From Shewanella sp. HN-41 (lineage in GTDB: Bacteria; Pseudomonadota; Gammaproteobacteria; Enterobacterales; Shewanellaceae): a DNA stretch of 64,000 nt. This document shows, in pieces, positions 17,061 through 27,400 of this stretch. The notes under the pieces are model-generated. The model did no database searches and had not been told where the DNA came from. It saw only the letters and a list, made by a program, of their open reading frames with translations. Both the position numbers and the translations under genes were made by a program. The DNA is taken from NCBI RefSeq assembly GCF_000217915.1, contig NZ_AFOZ01000019.1, positions 62,001-126,000 of the forward strand. The letters run 5' to 3'. Every line of letters starts with the position of its first letter. Within the stretch, counting starts at the first letter, position 1.

Positions 17061-19385
17061 ATGAATCGATTCATCTTTGGCTTTAGTGCCACCTTGTTGT
17101 CAGCGATGTTGTGGCCATCGCTGCCGTCAGTCAGTTATTTACCCTATCTTTTCGTTGGGGCCATAATCCTATATCAAAAAGCCCCCATCTATTCGGGTGG
17201 ACTCTTTGCCATTGTATGGCTAACTGGTTTTTGCTTAGGATTATCTAGGCAGGATCTTCCAGTGTTACAACAACCTATTCAGGTGAGGGGCGAAATCATA
17301 TCACTAGTTAGTCAAAACAGCGACTGGCTTAGTTTGGATATATCAATCATTAAACCAAATTTAATCTTAGGGCCACAGGCTAAGCTAAGATTGACTTGGA
17401 AGGAACCCCTAGCGGTTGAAGTAGGACAGGTGTGGTTATTTACCTTGGTGCCTAAAAGCATCTCGAGTGTCTTAAATCAAGGTGGATATAACGAGCAAAA
17501 GCAATTAATTAGCCAACATATTGTGGGAAGAGGAAAAATTGTTCAGGCAGAGTTGCTCGAATCCCGTCCCTCATTAAGAAATCGGCTCATTACACAGCTA
17601 AGCCCGCAACTGTCGACATTGCCACAGGGAGACATATTGTTGGCGCTTATTTTAGGCGATAAGCGGCTTATCTCCCAATCGAGGTGGCAAGCACTCAGGC
17701 AAACGGGGACAGGTCATTTAGTTGCTATTTCTGGTTTGCATTTGTCCGTGGTGACCGCATGGATTTATGCGTGCACCTTGTTTGCTCTTACCCGTTACGC
17801 CCCTAACCCGAGTCGTCGAAATGTGGTTCTTTCCTTAGTGCTTTCAGGTGGCGGCGCCATTTTTTATGCCTATCTAGCAGGGTTTGGCGTATCGACCCAG
17901 CGGGCACTTGTGATGATCTTACTATTGATGTTGTTGAGCCTATTAAAGCGTTTTTCTAGTCCATGGGAGCGCCTATTATTTGCCTTATTTGTGGTGCTGT
18001 TGATTGACCCATTATCTTGTTTAAGCGCTGGATTTTGGCTGTCATTTTGCGCGTTAGCGATTATTTTATACACCCTAGAAACGGCTCCCCAAACGCGGCC
18101 TTTGACTGAAAATGTCAATCTTGCGGTAGGTCTTGGGGTGGGTTTAAGGCAGTTTTGGTCGATTCAGTGGCGTCTGAGTCTCGGCCTTGGGCTCGTACAA
18201 GCGGTCCTCTTCGGGGGGATGAGCATCCACAGTTTGTGGATGAATATACTTGTCGTGCCCTGGTTTAGTTTTGTGGTGATCCCACTGGCCATGGCTGGTT
18301 TTGTTCTTTGGTGGTTGAGTACGCTTTTGGGATCCTCATGGATAGGGTTATTGCGCTTAAGCGATTGGATGTTAATGCCCTATGACAAGCTATTAGATAT
18401 CAGTGGCCGCTTGCCTGCCCATTGGCAAGCGGTACCAGATAGCGCCTTGGCCATGGGGCTTTTTGCATTGTTAGGGGGAATGCTCTGGCGTTATATCCCT
18501 CGCCAGTATAAATACTGGCCTTGGTATGGCGTGATGGGATGCTTCTTTATGCCTCTGATATTCATCGTTTCACTCAAATGGTTACCACTTAAATCCCTCT
18601 CTTGGACAGTGCATCTATTAGATGTTGGCCAAGGACTCGCTGTTGTGGTGGAAAAGGATGGCAGGGGGCTTATTTATGATACTGGCGCTGCATTTGGTGA
18701 TGATTTTAGCTATAGCGAACGGGTGATAGTGCCGTTTTTGCGCACGAAAGGTATTGAAGAGATTGACTATATTGTTATCAGCCATAGTGATAACGACCAT
18801 GCAGGCGGCGCCGCTGTACTCGCTCAGGCATATCCACAGGCTCAGTGGATAACCGATGTGCCTAATTTGGGCGGACAGGCTTGTCGCCCTAACCAAATTG
18901 AATGGCAATCGCTTAACGTGTCGATACTGTCACCTAACATGGCCATTGTTGGCAATAATGGTTCCTGTGTGCTGCGTATCGATGATGGCCAGCAAAGCAT
19001 ACTATTGACCGGCGATATCGAGAAGGAAACAGAGGCAAGATTAATTACACAGGCCCAAATACAATCGACACCGTTAGTGAATCAGGTGCTAATCGCGCCA
19101 CACCATGGCAGCAAAACCTCATCTACCGATGCTTTTATTGATGCAGTTTCACCGGAACTGGTATTGTTCCCTGCTGGGCTTGCTAATCGATATGGATTTC
19201 CTAAGCCCGCGGTGGTCGAGCGATATCAACGACGGAATATTATGTATCTAACAACAGGGGAGGAGGGGCAAATTAGTGTGATTTTTCAGCAAAATGAGCG
19301 AAATGTTAAAACCTACAGGCAGGATTTAGCACCATTTTGGTACAACCGCTTGTTTAGATTTGGTGACTTGATTAATCCAGAGTAG
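17061..19385 (+). CDS. comEC: ComEC/Rec2 family DNA uptake channel
   Basis: A 774-residue inner-membrane protein that in naturally competent bacteria carries single-stranded DNA into the cytoplasm. An N-terminal DUF4131 region covers about 1-200. The Competence domain covers about 215-490, with TGTGHLVAISGLHLSVVT and AGFGVSTQRALVMILLL. A C-terminal metallo-beta-lactamase-like domain spans about 515-750, with SHSDNDHAGGAAVL, LTGDIEKETEARL and APHHGSKTS, whose residues could bind metal. It stands just before msbA-lpxK, an arrangement common in gammaproteobacteria. The gene is complete, so a competence channel is possible. Confidence 0.95.
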   Translation: MNRFIFGFSATLLSAMLWPSLPSVSYLPYLFVGAIILYQKAPIYSGGLFAIVWLTGFCLGLSRQDLPVLQQPIQVRGEIISLVSQNSDWLSLDISIIKPNLILGPQAKLRLTWKEPLAVEVGQVWLFTLVPKSISSVLNQGGYNEQKQLISQHIVGRGKIVQAELLESRPSLRNRLITQLSPQLSTLPQGDILLALILGDKRLISQSRWQALRQTGTGHLVAISGLHLSVVTAWIYACTLFALTRYAPNPSRRNVVLSLVLSGGGAIFYAYLAGFGVSTQRALVMILLLMLLSLLKRFSSPWERLLFALFVVLLIDPLSCLSAGFWLSFCALAIILYTLETAPQTRPLTENVNLAVGLGVGLRQFWSIQWRLSLGLGLVQAVLFGGMSIHSLWMNILVVPWFSFVVIPLAMAGFVLWWLSTLLGSSWIGLLRLSDWMLMPYDKLLDISGRLPAHWQAVPDSALAMGLFALLGGMLWRYIPRQYKYWPWYGVMGCFFMPLIFIVSLKWLPLKSLSWTVHLLDVGQGLAVVVEKDGRGLIYDTGAAFGDDFSYSERVIVPFLRTKGIEEIDYIVISHSDNDHAGGAAVLAQAYPQAQWITDVPNLGGQACRPNQIEWQSLNVSILSPNMAIVGNNGSCVLRIDDGQQSILLTGDIEKETEARLITQAQIQSTPLVNQVLIAPHHGSKTSSTDAFIDAVSPELVLFPAGLANRYGFPKPAVVERYQRRNIMYLTTGEEGQISVIFQQNERNVKTYRQDLAPFWYNRLFRFGDLINPE

Positions 19386-19417
19386 AATGGCTACTTTGCC
19401 ATAATTTAGTGTTATCA

Positions 19418-21226
19418 ATGACAGCATCTCCTAAAGACGAAATGTGGACAGTTTTCAAACGATTACTGGGCTATCTTAAACCGATGAAGGGCATGTTTTT
19501 GCTTTCTGTTGTGGGACTAATCACCTATGGTCTCGTCGATGCGGCTTTTATCGCTTTCATCGGCCCTTTTATCGATAAAGGTTTTTCCAGTGGAACGCCC
19601 ACAGCGATAAGCAATGGTATTGCCTTGCCAACGAGCCAAGGCTTCCATGCCGACAACAATATACTGTTGATGGCACCCATCGTTGTGATTTTGATGTTCT
19701 CCCTGCGCGGTTTTGCCAATTTTGTGTCGACCTACGGCATCTCATACATGAGTGCGCGATTGATCATGGATATGCGTCAGCAGGTATTTGAGCATTATCT
19801 CAGTTTGCCTGTTAGTTATATGGATAAGGAAAATACCGGAAATTTGATTTCTAAGGTGACCTTTGACACTGAGCAAATTGCCCGAGCTTCGGGGAGCGCC
19901 TTGATCTCCATCGTCCGTGACAGCGTTACTGTGATAGGTATGCTAGCGCTGATGTTTTACAACTCATGGAAATTATCCCTGTGTATTTTAGTGATTGGCC
20001 CCATTATGGGGTTAGTGATCACTGTGGTGAGTCGCCGTTTCCGTAAAGTCTCTAAGCAAATTCAAACGGCCATGGGCGGTGTGAGTGCCACCACAGAGCA
20101 GATGATCAAGGGGCATAAAAACGTCTTAGCCTTTGGTGGGCAAGAAACCGAAGTGGCTCGTTTTGCTAAGGTTAATGATCAAAATCGCCATCAAAATATG
20201 AAGTTAGCCGTAGCGCAGGCAATCAGTCAGCCGTTGATCATGGTGATAGGCTCCTTCGCATTGGCATTTGTATTGTATGCGGCCAGTTTCGATAGCATGA
20301 AAGCCGATCTGACCGCTGGGACCTTTGCCACTATCCTCGGGGCAATGATGGCCATGTTACAGCCCATCAAAAACCTGACTAGGGTTAATGCTGAATTTCA
20401 GCGTGGTATTGCCGCTTGTACTACGGTATTTGAGCTGCTAGATACTCAGCCCGAATCTGATACTGGCACTTATACCGTTGAGCGGGCAAAGGGGAATTTA
20501 CGTTTCGAAGGGGTGAGTTTTAGCTACGAAGGGCAGGAGCGCCGCGCCTTAGATAAGGTTGATTTTGAGGTAAAACAAGGGCAAACCTTAGCCTTAGTCG
20601 GCCGTTCTGGATCGGGTAAGTCGACCATTGCAAGCCTAGTGACGCGTTTTTATACTGGGCTTGAGTCCGGTGATATTCTACTTGATGACATCAGTATCTA
20701 CGACTACACATTAAAATCCCTTCGAAACCAGGTTGCATTAGTCTCCCAGCAAGTGACCTTGTTCAATGACACTATTGCCAACAATATTGCTTATGCCTAC
20801 CCTGGTTCAGTGACCCGCGAACAGATTATCCAAGCGGCAACCTTAGCCCATGCGATGGAGTTTATCGAACATCTGCCCGAGGGACTCGATACTCAAGTGG
20901 GGGAAAATGGTGTCTTGCTCTCCGGTGGCCAACGCCAGCGTATTGCCATCGCACGTGCCATGCTACGTGATGCACCTGTGCTTATCCTCGATGAGGCAAC
21001 ATCGGCACTGGATACTGAGTCTGAAAAAGCGATCCAGCAGGGATTAGATAATTTGCGGCAAAATCGTACCTCAGTGGTGATTGCCCACAGACTCTCAACG
21101 ATTGAAAGCGCCGATCAAATTCTGGTGGTTGATCAAGGTCGTATCGTTGAGCGTGGCACCCATAAATCCTTATTGGAATTGGGTGGTATGTATGCCAAGT
21201 TGTATCAAATGCAATTTGGTAACTAG
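19418..21226 (+). CDS. msbA: Lipid A export ABC transporter MsbA
   Basis: A half-transporter (602 residues from ATG 19418; a GTG at 19409 is also in frame) that flips lipid A-core across the inner membrane and is essential in most Gram-negatives. The six-helix ABC transmembrane domain covers about 20-320. The nucleotide-binding domain shows Walker A GRSGSGKST, Q-loop VSQQVTLF, signature LSGGQRQRIAIARAML, Walker B PVLILDEATSALD and the switch histidine in VIAHRLST. It is 32 bp downstream of comEC and abuts lpxK directly, forming the conserved msbA-lpxK unit. Confidence 0.97.
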   Translation: MTASPKDEMWTVFKRLLGYLKPMKGMFLLSVVGLITYGLVDAAFIAFIGPFIDKGFSSGTPTAISNGIALPTSQGFHADNNILLMAPIVVILMFSLRGFANFVSTYGISYMSARLIMDMRQQVFEHYLSLPVSYMDKENTGNLISKVTFDTEQIARASGSALISIVRDSVTVIGMLALMFYNSWKLSLCILVIGPIMGLVITVVSRRFRKVSKQIQTAMGGVSATTEQMIKGHKNVLAFGGQETEVARFAKVNDQNRHQNMKLAVAQAISQPLIMVIGSFALAFVLYAASFDSMKADLTAGTFATILGAMMAMLQPIKNLTRVNAEFQRGIAACTTVFELLDTQPESDTGTYTVERAKGNLRFEGVSFSYEGQERRALDKVDFEVKQGQTLALVGRSGSGKSTIASLVTRFYTGLESGDILLDDISIYDYTLKSLRNQVALVSQQVTLFNDTIANNIAYAYPGSVTREQIIQAATLAHAMEFIEHLPEGLDTQVGENGVLLSGGQRQRIAIARAMLRDAPVLILDEATSALDTESEKAIQQGLDNLRQNRTSVVIAHRLSTIESADQILVVDQGRIVERGTHKSLLELGGMYAKLYQMQFGN

Positions 21227-22240
21227 ATGCAGGCACTCCTTAATAAAATTTGGTATCAAGGCCATCCGTTACTGTGGCTATTAGTGCCCTTTTCGGGATT
21301 ATTTGCGCTGATCACTGCGGTGCGGCGCGGTTTATTTCGTCTCGGCATTAAACCCCAAACCAGCCTAGCAGTACCTGTGATTGTGGTTGGAAATATCACA
21401 GTCGGCGGTAGTGGCAAGACTCCAACCGTTATTTATCTGATCGAATTGCTCCGAGCAAAGGGATTTAACCCTGGGGTGATTAGTCGGGGCTATGGCGTAG
21501 ATATTCGAGGCGTCAGAGTCGTTTCAGCTGGGGCAAGTGCTGCTGACGTAGGGGATGAACCGGCGATGATAGTGGCCCGTACTGAGGTTCCTATGGTGGT
21601 GGGGAGCAAACGGGTTAACGCGGCGAAAACCCTAATAAGCGAGTTTGGTGTCGATGTGATCATCTGCGACGATGGACTACAGCACTATGCTCTCGGGCGG
21701 GATATTGAACTGGTAGTGATCGATGGTCAAAGGGGGTTAGGCAATCAACATCTTCTCCCAGCAGGTCCACTCCGTGAAGGAGCCTGGCGACTTGAACAAG
21801 TGGATTTTGTGGTGATTAATGGCGGTCCTGCCAATGACGGGCAATTTGAGATGCAACTGCTCCCCACAGAGGTGAGGGCAGTGAAAGGAAACGCTGTGAA
21901 TGAGCAGTTTGATAAATCTAAGCCTCTGATCGCTATGGCTGGGATTGGGAATCCCGCTCGTTTCTTCGACTCGTTGCAAGCCGAGGGCTATCAGTTGACC
22001 TTATCCCATGGGTTTGATGATCACCAAGCCTATGATAAAAAACAGTTATGTGATTTGGCGAAAGATCTTCCGTTGATGATGACCGAAAAAGATGCGGTTA
22101 AATGTCGCGATTTTGCACAAGAAAACTGGTGGTATTTGGCGGTCAATGCCAAGCTATCCCCACAATTTGATGAGCAGCTGTTAAACCGTCTTCATGATGT
22201 GGTTGCAGCGAAACAAGGAAACTCTCATGGCATTCGATAA
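21227..22240 (+). CDS. lpxK: Tetraacyldisaccharide 4'-kinase
   Basis: A 337-residue membrane-associated kinase that phosphorylates the 4' position of the lipid A disaccharide. An N-terminal hydrophobic helix ([16 protein letters not shown]) anchors it to the inner membrane. The P-loop is [11 protein letters not shown], and [15 protein letters not shown] carries the catalytic aspartates. The C-terminal [13 protein letters not shown] and MTEKDAVKC segments are family hallmarks. It starts one base after the msbA stop codon and overlaps the following trm112 gene, so the three are translated from one message. Confidence 0.97.
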   Translation: MQALLNKIWYQGHPLLWLLVPFSGLFALITAVRRGLFRLGIKPQTSLAVPVIVVGNITVGGSGKTPTVIYLIELLRAKGFNPGVISRGYGVDIRGVRVVSAGASAADVGDEPAMIVARTEVPMVVGSKRVNAAKTLISEFGVDVIICDDGLQHYALGRDIELVVIDGQRGLGNQHLLPAGPLREGAWRLEQVDFVVINGGPANDGQFEMQLLPTEVRAVKGNAVNEQFDKSKPLIAMAGIGNPARFFDSLQAEGYQLTLSHGFDDHQAYDKKQLCDLAKDLPLMMTEKDAVKCRDFAQENWWYLAVNAKLSPQFDEQLLNRLHDVVAAKQGNSHGIR

Positions 22241-22406
22241 AAAACTTTTAGATATAGTAGCTTGCCCAGTTTGCAAGGGAAAACTTGAATATGATAAGGC
22301 TGCGCAGCAGTTGATCTGTAAAGCCGATAAATTGGCTTATCCTATCACCGAAGGCATACCTGTGTTGCTGGAAAATCGTGCTATTCCGCTAACGGAAGCC
22401 GTTTAA
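22227..22406 (+). CDS. ycaR: Trm112/YcaR family protein
   Basis: A 59-residue zinc-ribbon-like protein. It opens [20 protein letters not shown] with a CxxC pair, continues [13 protein letters not shown], and ends in the conserved GIPVLL. Eukaryotic and archaeal Trm112 stabilise methyltransferases; the bacterial role is unclear. The ATG at 22227 follows AAGGAA and overlaps lpxK by 14 bp, so coupling is likely. The second metal ligand pair is incomplete: a single cysteine, Cys31. Confidence 0.92.
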   Translation: MAFDKKLLDIVACPVCKGKLEYDKAAQQLICKADKLAYPITEGIPVLLENRAIPLTEAV

Positions 22407-22417
22407 TCTAAAGACTT

Positions 22418-22451
22418 CGATGCGCGTACTTGAGTTTACGCGCATCGGTTT
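22418..22451 (+). terminator. Terminator after msbA-lpxK-ycaR
   Basis: An 11-bp perfect inverted repeat, CGATGCGCGTA (22418-22428) and TACGCGCATCG (22437-22447), followed by GTTTT. It could serve both this operon and the convergent lipoprotein gene. Confidence 0.75.
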
Positions 22452-22463
22452 TAATCGAGTGGA

Positions 22464-22928
22464 TTAAAAATTCACAAATTTTTGCCTGTCAGTTGCAGTT
22501 GCTCCTTCCTTACATTCGCCGCGGATCTCGCCCCGCCCTGACTCAATCACACGACTCAGTTCGAAATAGCCCTCACGGCAGTAACCTGTCATTTCTAAGG
22601 TTTTAGTAAGACCGAGTACAACCTGTTCTCCCCAAACCTCGAGAATGGCTTCATGGTCTTTTCGGCTTCGGCGCTGTTCACGGGGATCTTGAGTCATCTG
22701 ACGCATACGCTCTTCATGGGGAAGTGGGCGTTCAGCCTTATCACTATTCGATTTATCTTCAACCAAACTCGCCTGATAGGTAAACAACTTTAGGCCATCG
22801 GCTTTGATATCTGTGGTTAATTTATCTTTTAATTTACCAGCCAAGTCCGTGGGGTCGATCGGGGCACTGCTGCAGGCAATAAGGGTAAAGCAGCTGAAGA
22901 TGACGAGACTGAGTGATTTTATCGACAT
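22464..22928 (-). CDS. Hypothetical lipoprotein
   Basis: A 154-residue protein with a lipoprotein signal peptide; SCFTLIACSS contains the lipobox, with the lipidated cysteine at residue 20. The mature part is charged and Lys/Glu-rich, with RPLPHEERMRQMTQDPREQR and two further cysteines (CREGYFEL, GECKEG) that may form a disulfide. No known domain was recognised. It faces the periplasm and is a single convergent gene. Confidence 0.78.
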   Translation of the reverse strand: MSIKSLSLVIFSCFTLIACSSAPIDPTDLAGKLKDKLTTDIKADGLKLFTYQASLVEDKSNSDKAERPLPHEERMRQMTQDPREQRRSRKDHEAILEVWGEQVVLGLTKTLEMTGYCREGYFELSRVIESGRGEIRGECKEGATATDRQKFVNF

Positions 22929-23078
22929 AATAAACGTTAACTCTTAGGTTATTAACTCATGGAAGAATACCTTAATATGGCAGCAAATATCATAGATTTA
23001 TGGCACTTTTTGCCAACTGCCCCTAGGACGTTTAATCTCTACTGAGTCGTGGGTGTCGTAAAAAAAGGATTTACATCA

Positions 23079-23768
23079 ATGTGGGAGTTCTGGTCGAACC
23101 GATTAACACAAATTGAATGGACTTTGAATCCAGTGCAACTGATGGCTTTATTGCTGTTAGGGCTATGGGTTTATGCTATTTGGCCGAAGGAAGAATTACA
23201 ACAAGTTATTAAAGATAAAGGATTACAGTGGCGATTGTTGCTCGTCCTGGTGGTGATTAATACCCTGTGGATGTTAAATGCCAGTATCCAAGTTGGGTTA
23301 CATTTGCACTTTTTAGGATTGGTGACCTGCTTGTTGATGTTTGGCTGGCGCTTAGCCACTGTGGCTTTACTCTTACCGAGTGCTTTTTTTAGTGTTTTTG
23401 TGTTGAGGCAACCAGGGGAGTTTGGTGCATTTAGCTTATTTTCCACGGCCATTCCGTTGTTTTTATCTTTTATGTTCTATAGCCGCAGTTACCATCTTTT
23501 TCCTAAACATATTTTTGTCTTTATTTTTGTGGGTGCCTTTATCAATGCGGGGTTATCGACGGTATTTCATCAGTTGAGTTGGGCGGCTTGGCTGTGGTTA
23601 GCTGCCGATTATGACTGGGGAGTGTTAGTCGATAATTACTTGATGTTAATCCCTTTACTCGCGTTTCCTGAAGCCTTATTAAATGGGATGGCGGTGACAT
23701 TGCTGGTGGTGTATCAACCCCAATGGTTGTTTGACTATTCTGATCGCGAATATTTGTGGCGTAAATAG
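23079..23768 (+). CDS. COG3235-type membrane protein, energy-coupling-factor permease-like
   Basis: A 229-residue protein with about six transmembrane helices, related to the CbiM/COG3235 family of substrate-binding components of metal or vitamin uptake systems. No ATPase or T-component gene is adjacent, so any transporter would use partners encoded elsewhere or act alone. ATG 23079 follows AAAGGA; the frame is open back to a GTG at 23049. The C-terminal LLIPLLAFPEALLNGMAVTL is the conserved last helix pair. The substrate cannot be seen. Confidence 0.75.
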   Translation: MWEFWSNRLTQIEWTLNPVQLMALLLLGLWVYAIWPKEELQQVIKDKGLQWRLLLVLVVINTLWMLNASIQVGLHLHFLGLVTCLLMFGWRLATVALLLPSAFFSVFVLRQPGEFGAFSLFSTAIPLFLSFMFYSRSYHLFPKHIFVFIFVGAFINAGLSTVFHQLSWAAWLWLAADYDWGVLVDNYLMLIPLLAFPEALLNGMAVTLLVVYQPQWLFDYSDREYLWRK

Positions 23769-23788
23769 AGACAGTGAATTTGAACATC

Positions 23789-23818
23789 AAAGGCGCGCAG
23801 TATTCACTGCGCGCCTTT
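23789..23818. terminator. Bidirectional terminator hairpin
   Basis: A perfect 13-bp stem, AAAGGCGCGCAGT and ACTGCGCGCCTTT, with the loop ATTC, between the convergent COG3235 and glutaredoxin genes. Confidence 0.8.
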
Positions 23819-23822
23819 GACC

Positions 23823-24179
23823 TTATGCGAAACGTTGGTCTAGGTAACGGATAATATCCTTAGACTCATATAACCATTGCACCTCATCACTTGCTTCTAT
23901 GCGCAAACAAGGGACTTGCTGCTTGCCCCCTTGGGCCATGAGTTCATCCTTGTGTGGGGACTTTTTAGCGTCTAGTGTTTGGATATTGAGCCCTTGACGG
24001 CGCATCGCGCGGCGAACTTTGACGCAAAAAGGGCAAGCTGGATATTGGTAGAGGGTTAGAGATTGTGTTTGAGCATCGATTTTTTGTTGTTCAGCTAAGG
24101 GGCGATGACGCTTTTTAGGCGCAAAAACAACGTTTAACAGTAAAATGATCCGGCCTAAAATCCAACGAATAATAAACAT
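23823..24179 (-). CDS. Membrane-anchored glutaredoxin-like protein
   Basis: A 118-residue thioredoxin-fold protein. An N-terminal hydrophobic segment (IIRWILGRIILLLNVVFA) probably anchors it, then the glutaredoxin domain runs from about residue 38: LTLYQYPACPFCVKVRRAM carries the CPFC redox pair, QQVPCLRI the cis-proline loop and ESKDIIRYLDQRF the C-terminal helix. It probably reduces disulfides or glutathione adducts near the membrane. Single gene. Confidence 0.9.
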   Translation of the reverse strand: MFIIRWILGRIILLLNVVFAPKKRHRPLAEQQKIDAQTQSLTLYQYPACPFCVKVRRAMRRQGLNIQTLDAKKSPHKDELMAQGGKQQVPCLRIEASDEVQWLYESKDIIRYLDQRFA

Positions 24180-24374
24180 GCTTACCTCAAATAATAAGGG
24201 GAATAGGGATTGTCATCGGCAGTTGCAGTCAACCCCATTTGCAGACTTTTGCGTAGCTAGGGTAAATCCCTGCGCGAAAGGGATTGGCTTGCTCGCTTTT
24301 GCATAGGGCGCCAAAGTGTAACCTAATGCACTAGGCTGACCAACAGTTAAGTAGCAAACCCTTTGCTACATGCA

Positions 24375-24402
24375 TTAACGCCCAGCAGTGGCTGGGCGTT
24401 AA
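24375..24402. repeat. 12-bp inverted repeat downstream of the DUF748 gene
   Basis: TTAACGCCCAGC (24375-24386) and GCTGGGCGTTAA (24391-24402) with loop AGTG. There is no strong T run on either strand; it may be a 3' mRNA stabilising hairpin for the DUF748 gene, whose stop is 43 bp away. Confidence 0.55.
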
Positions 24403-24444
24403 CTTATTTATTGAATAAAGCAATGGTGATTTTAGTGAAACAAT

Positions 24445-27400
24445 TTATGGTACATCTATTGTCATATTAACTTGCGCGGCATTCTGGCTGAGTGTTACTC
24501 GGCTCTCGAGCAAGAAAATCCGCTCAGGTGCTATTCCCTTAGTTTCAACGAGATAGGTTTTGACTGCTTTTGCCCTTTCTTGAGCGAGATCTCCAAGCAT
24601 ACCGTCGGTGACATTCTGGGCTTTTACGCACAAGTTATAGAGTGCAATGTGCCAACGGGTAGTGACTTCATCATCCGTCAATTGAGTGTCTTTGGCGTCA
24701 TTGATGACAGTGTCCTTAATCAATTGTGGATCAGCTGCCACTTCCTGCTCGTAGAGCTTGATTAACGCCTCGGCGAGGGGCCCTTGGATTGGAAATTGGC
24801 TGGGGCTTAAATCGGCTGGTAATTCACTAAACTGAATGTTGGCCAGTTTGGCTAACTTACGCTTCATCATGTGTTCGGCGATGATTTGGCTATCGTTAAT
24901 GGCATCGACGCTACCTTCAATACTGAGTTTTAGCATAGGCCTATCGGTTAAGGCACTGGCAAGTTTATCTAGGCTTTCTTGCGCTTTGCTATCGAGGGCA
25001 AAATTACCCGCACTGAAGCTGATTTTATCTAAGGTTTCATCCGAACCAACTAGGCCCGCGAGGAAGGAGAAGGGCGCGGTCACGACCTTAGTGATCACAT
25101 TCGTGATCGCCGTCATAATAATGCTGCCGACGCTGAAGCTGGGAGAATCTAAATCCCCTGAGACTTCCATGCCTAAGTCGATGACGCCATTTCGGTCCTG
25201 TAGCAGGGCGATGGCTAAAGTGATGGGCAAACTGGTTGCTAAGTTGCTATTACTCGGTTTGCCAAGTTTGAGCTGATCGATCACTAAGTGATTACTGCCC
25301 TTAAGTTGGTTACGTTCAAGCTGATAGTTGAGTGCGAGTGAAAGCTGGCCCTTATCGATATAGTAACCCGCATAGGTGCCCGAATAGGGATTGACCGAGG
25401 TGAGTTCAACACTTTTAAATACTAAATCAAGGTCAAGATAAGGCATATCTAACAGTGGATTAATATCACCTTTGAGGGTAACGGGGGCATATTTATCAAT
25501 CTTGCCTTTAATATCGACCGATGCTTTTGTCCCCGGTGTTGAAGATAAATGTTTGATATTTCCTTCTAGTTGTTCAATGCCCGAGGCAAAGTTTGGCGTT
25601 AAGGAATTATCGGCAAAAAAGGCCGAGCCTTGGCTAAAGCTGATCTGTTGAATATTCAAACTTAGCTCTGGTTGCGTAGATGCAGCATTAGGTACCGCTG
25701 GAGTGGAGACCGCTTTCACCGCTTTCACCGCTTTAGTGCCAGTCTTAGCCTCTGGGGGACTGATAGTCGAACTTAGTGTTGTAGCACTTTGTGCGGTGGG
25801 CGTCTCAACAATCAGATTGCTAATATTGGTGCTTCTATCTTTCGCTATCACAACCTTAGCGTAGGGTTGATTAAAGGCCAAATGATCAATGTCGATTCGA
25901 TTCTTTTGCTGGTCAAAATCCAACTGATTAATGTGCATTTTCTGCCATTTTACCAATGGAGCATTACGCAAATTGTCCAGAATGGTTAAATCATCCAGCT
26001 CAACACTGCCCCGATAGATGGCTTGACCCTTAGCATCGGCACTGAGTTGTCCCTCGGTGCTAAGGACGCCACCCTTGAGTTGGATATTTACATAGGGGGC
26101 TAAGTAGGGCTGAAATTGCGCTAATACGAGTTTATCCACCTGTAGCTTTGCAGCAATAGCGCCAGCGGTGGCATCGACTTGACCTTGGGAGGCTAGCTTG
26201 CCTTGGCCATTGACGGCCAATGAGACCTCATAGTCAATGGGATCCTTTAAATCACTCACTATCGCTTGAGTGGAGAGATCCAATGGATAGATACGCCATT
26301 GCTGGGCTGTTGTGCTGAGTTTGTGTTCCGTAATATTGATATCGTAATTTTTAAGGCTGAGCTCGTCGAGTTGAACCCGCCATGTCGACTCCGCCCCTGT
26401 TTGAGTTACGGGTTTAGCCTTGGTGTTTTCGACAATATTGGAGGCCGCATCTTGGTTTTGGTTTTCGTTATCTGGAGCCGTGCTTTGGTCTGGGTTGGTG
26501 GCCTCTGATGCAATCTGGGATTTAGGTGCCAATAGTCTTTGGAGATCAATACCTTGTTCATCAAGCAGCGCATGCAGCGCTAAACCTTCACTGTGTATCT
26601 GTTTAATGTGGATTGTTTGTTGCTGCAGATCTGTGTCAATCCCGTCAATTGCCAACAGCGGAAGATGGATAACTTGTTGCTCTTTGTTGATTATATTGAG
26701 TTTTTCAAGGATCAATTGGCCTCGTTCAGAGCGGAGCTGTAAAGGAGTATTCTCTGATAAATCAATTTGGTAATCTGTTTTCGCGCTGATGTCACCGCTG
26801 TCAAGGGCGACATAAAATTGCTCATCGATAAATTGCCACAGAGGCGCCAATTTGAGCTTGGCCATTTGGATATCTCCAACCACCTTGAGTGGCGAGAGTT
26901 GAAACTGTCCCGTTAGGCTTATTTCCCCTTCATGATCATCCCTAAGCTGCACTGCGTAGTGGTTATTGGGCATCAAAGAGGGAGTATTTGAAGGGTTATT
27001 TGCAGCAACAGTTGGCTCAGTTTTAGGCGCTGGTTGCTCTGGCGGGATGACAGTCGTATTTAACGCTTGCCCCTGTGTTGTCATTGTATATTCAGTATCT
27101 AACTGATTGAGTTTTATGCTGATACTAGGGTAACTAACCTGAGCTTGAGTGATATTATCATCGAAGTTAAATTTGCCAGCGGTTAAGGTGAATTGCCCAA
27201 GTATTATGCGTAAGGGCTTAGTTGGCTCCTTGGGATCTGCCACTGTGGATGGTGCCGAGTTTTGCGCCAGTGTTGTCAGTATATCGTCAAAATTAAAGCT
27301 TTCCTTGCCTTGTTTTTGAGTGCGACTGATCTGAACATATGGGCCTTGCAGGTGAACCTTTTCAATGACGAGCGCGCTATTGAACACTGATTGCCAAAAA

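Noticed and set aside
24375..24402. Hairpin considered as a CRISPR repeat or attC site
   Set aside because: It is a single copy; there are no regularly spaced repeats, spacers, cas genes or integrase in the window.
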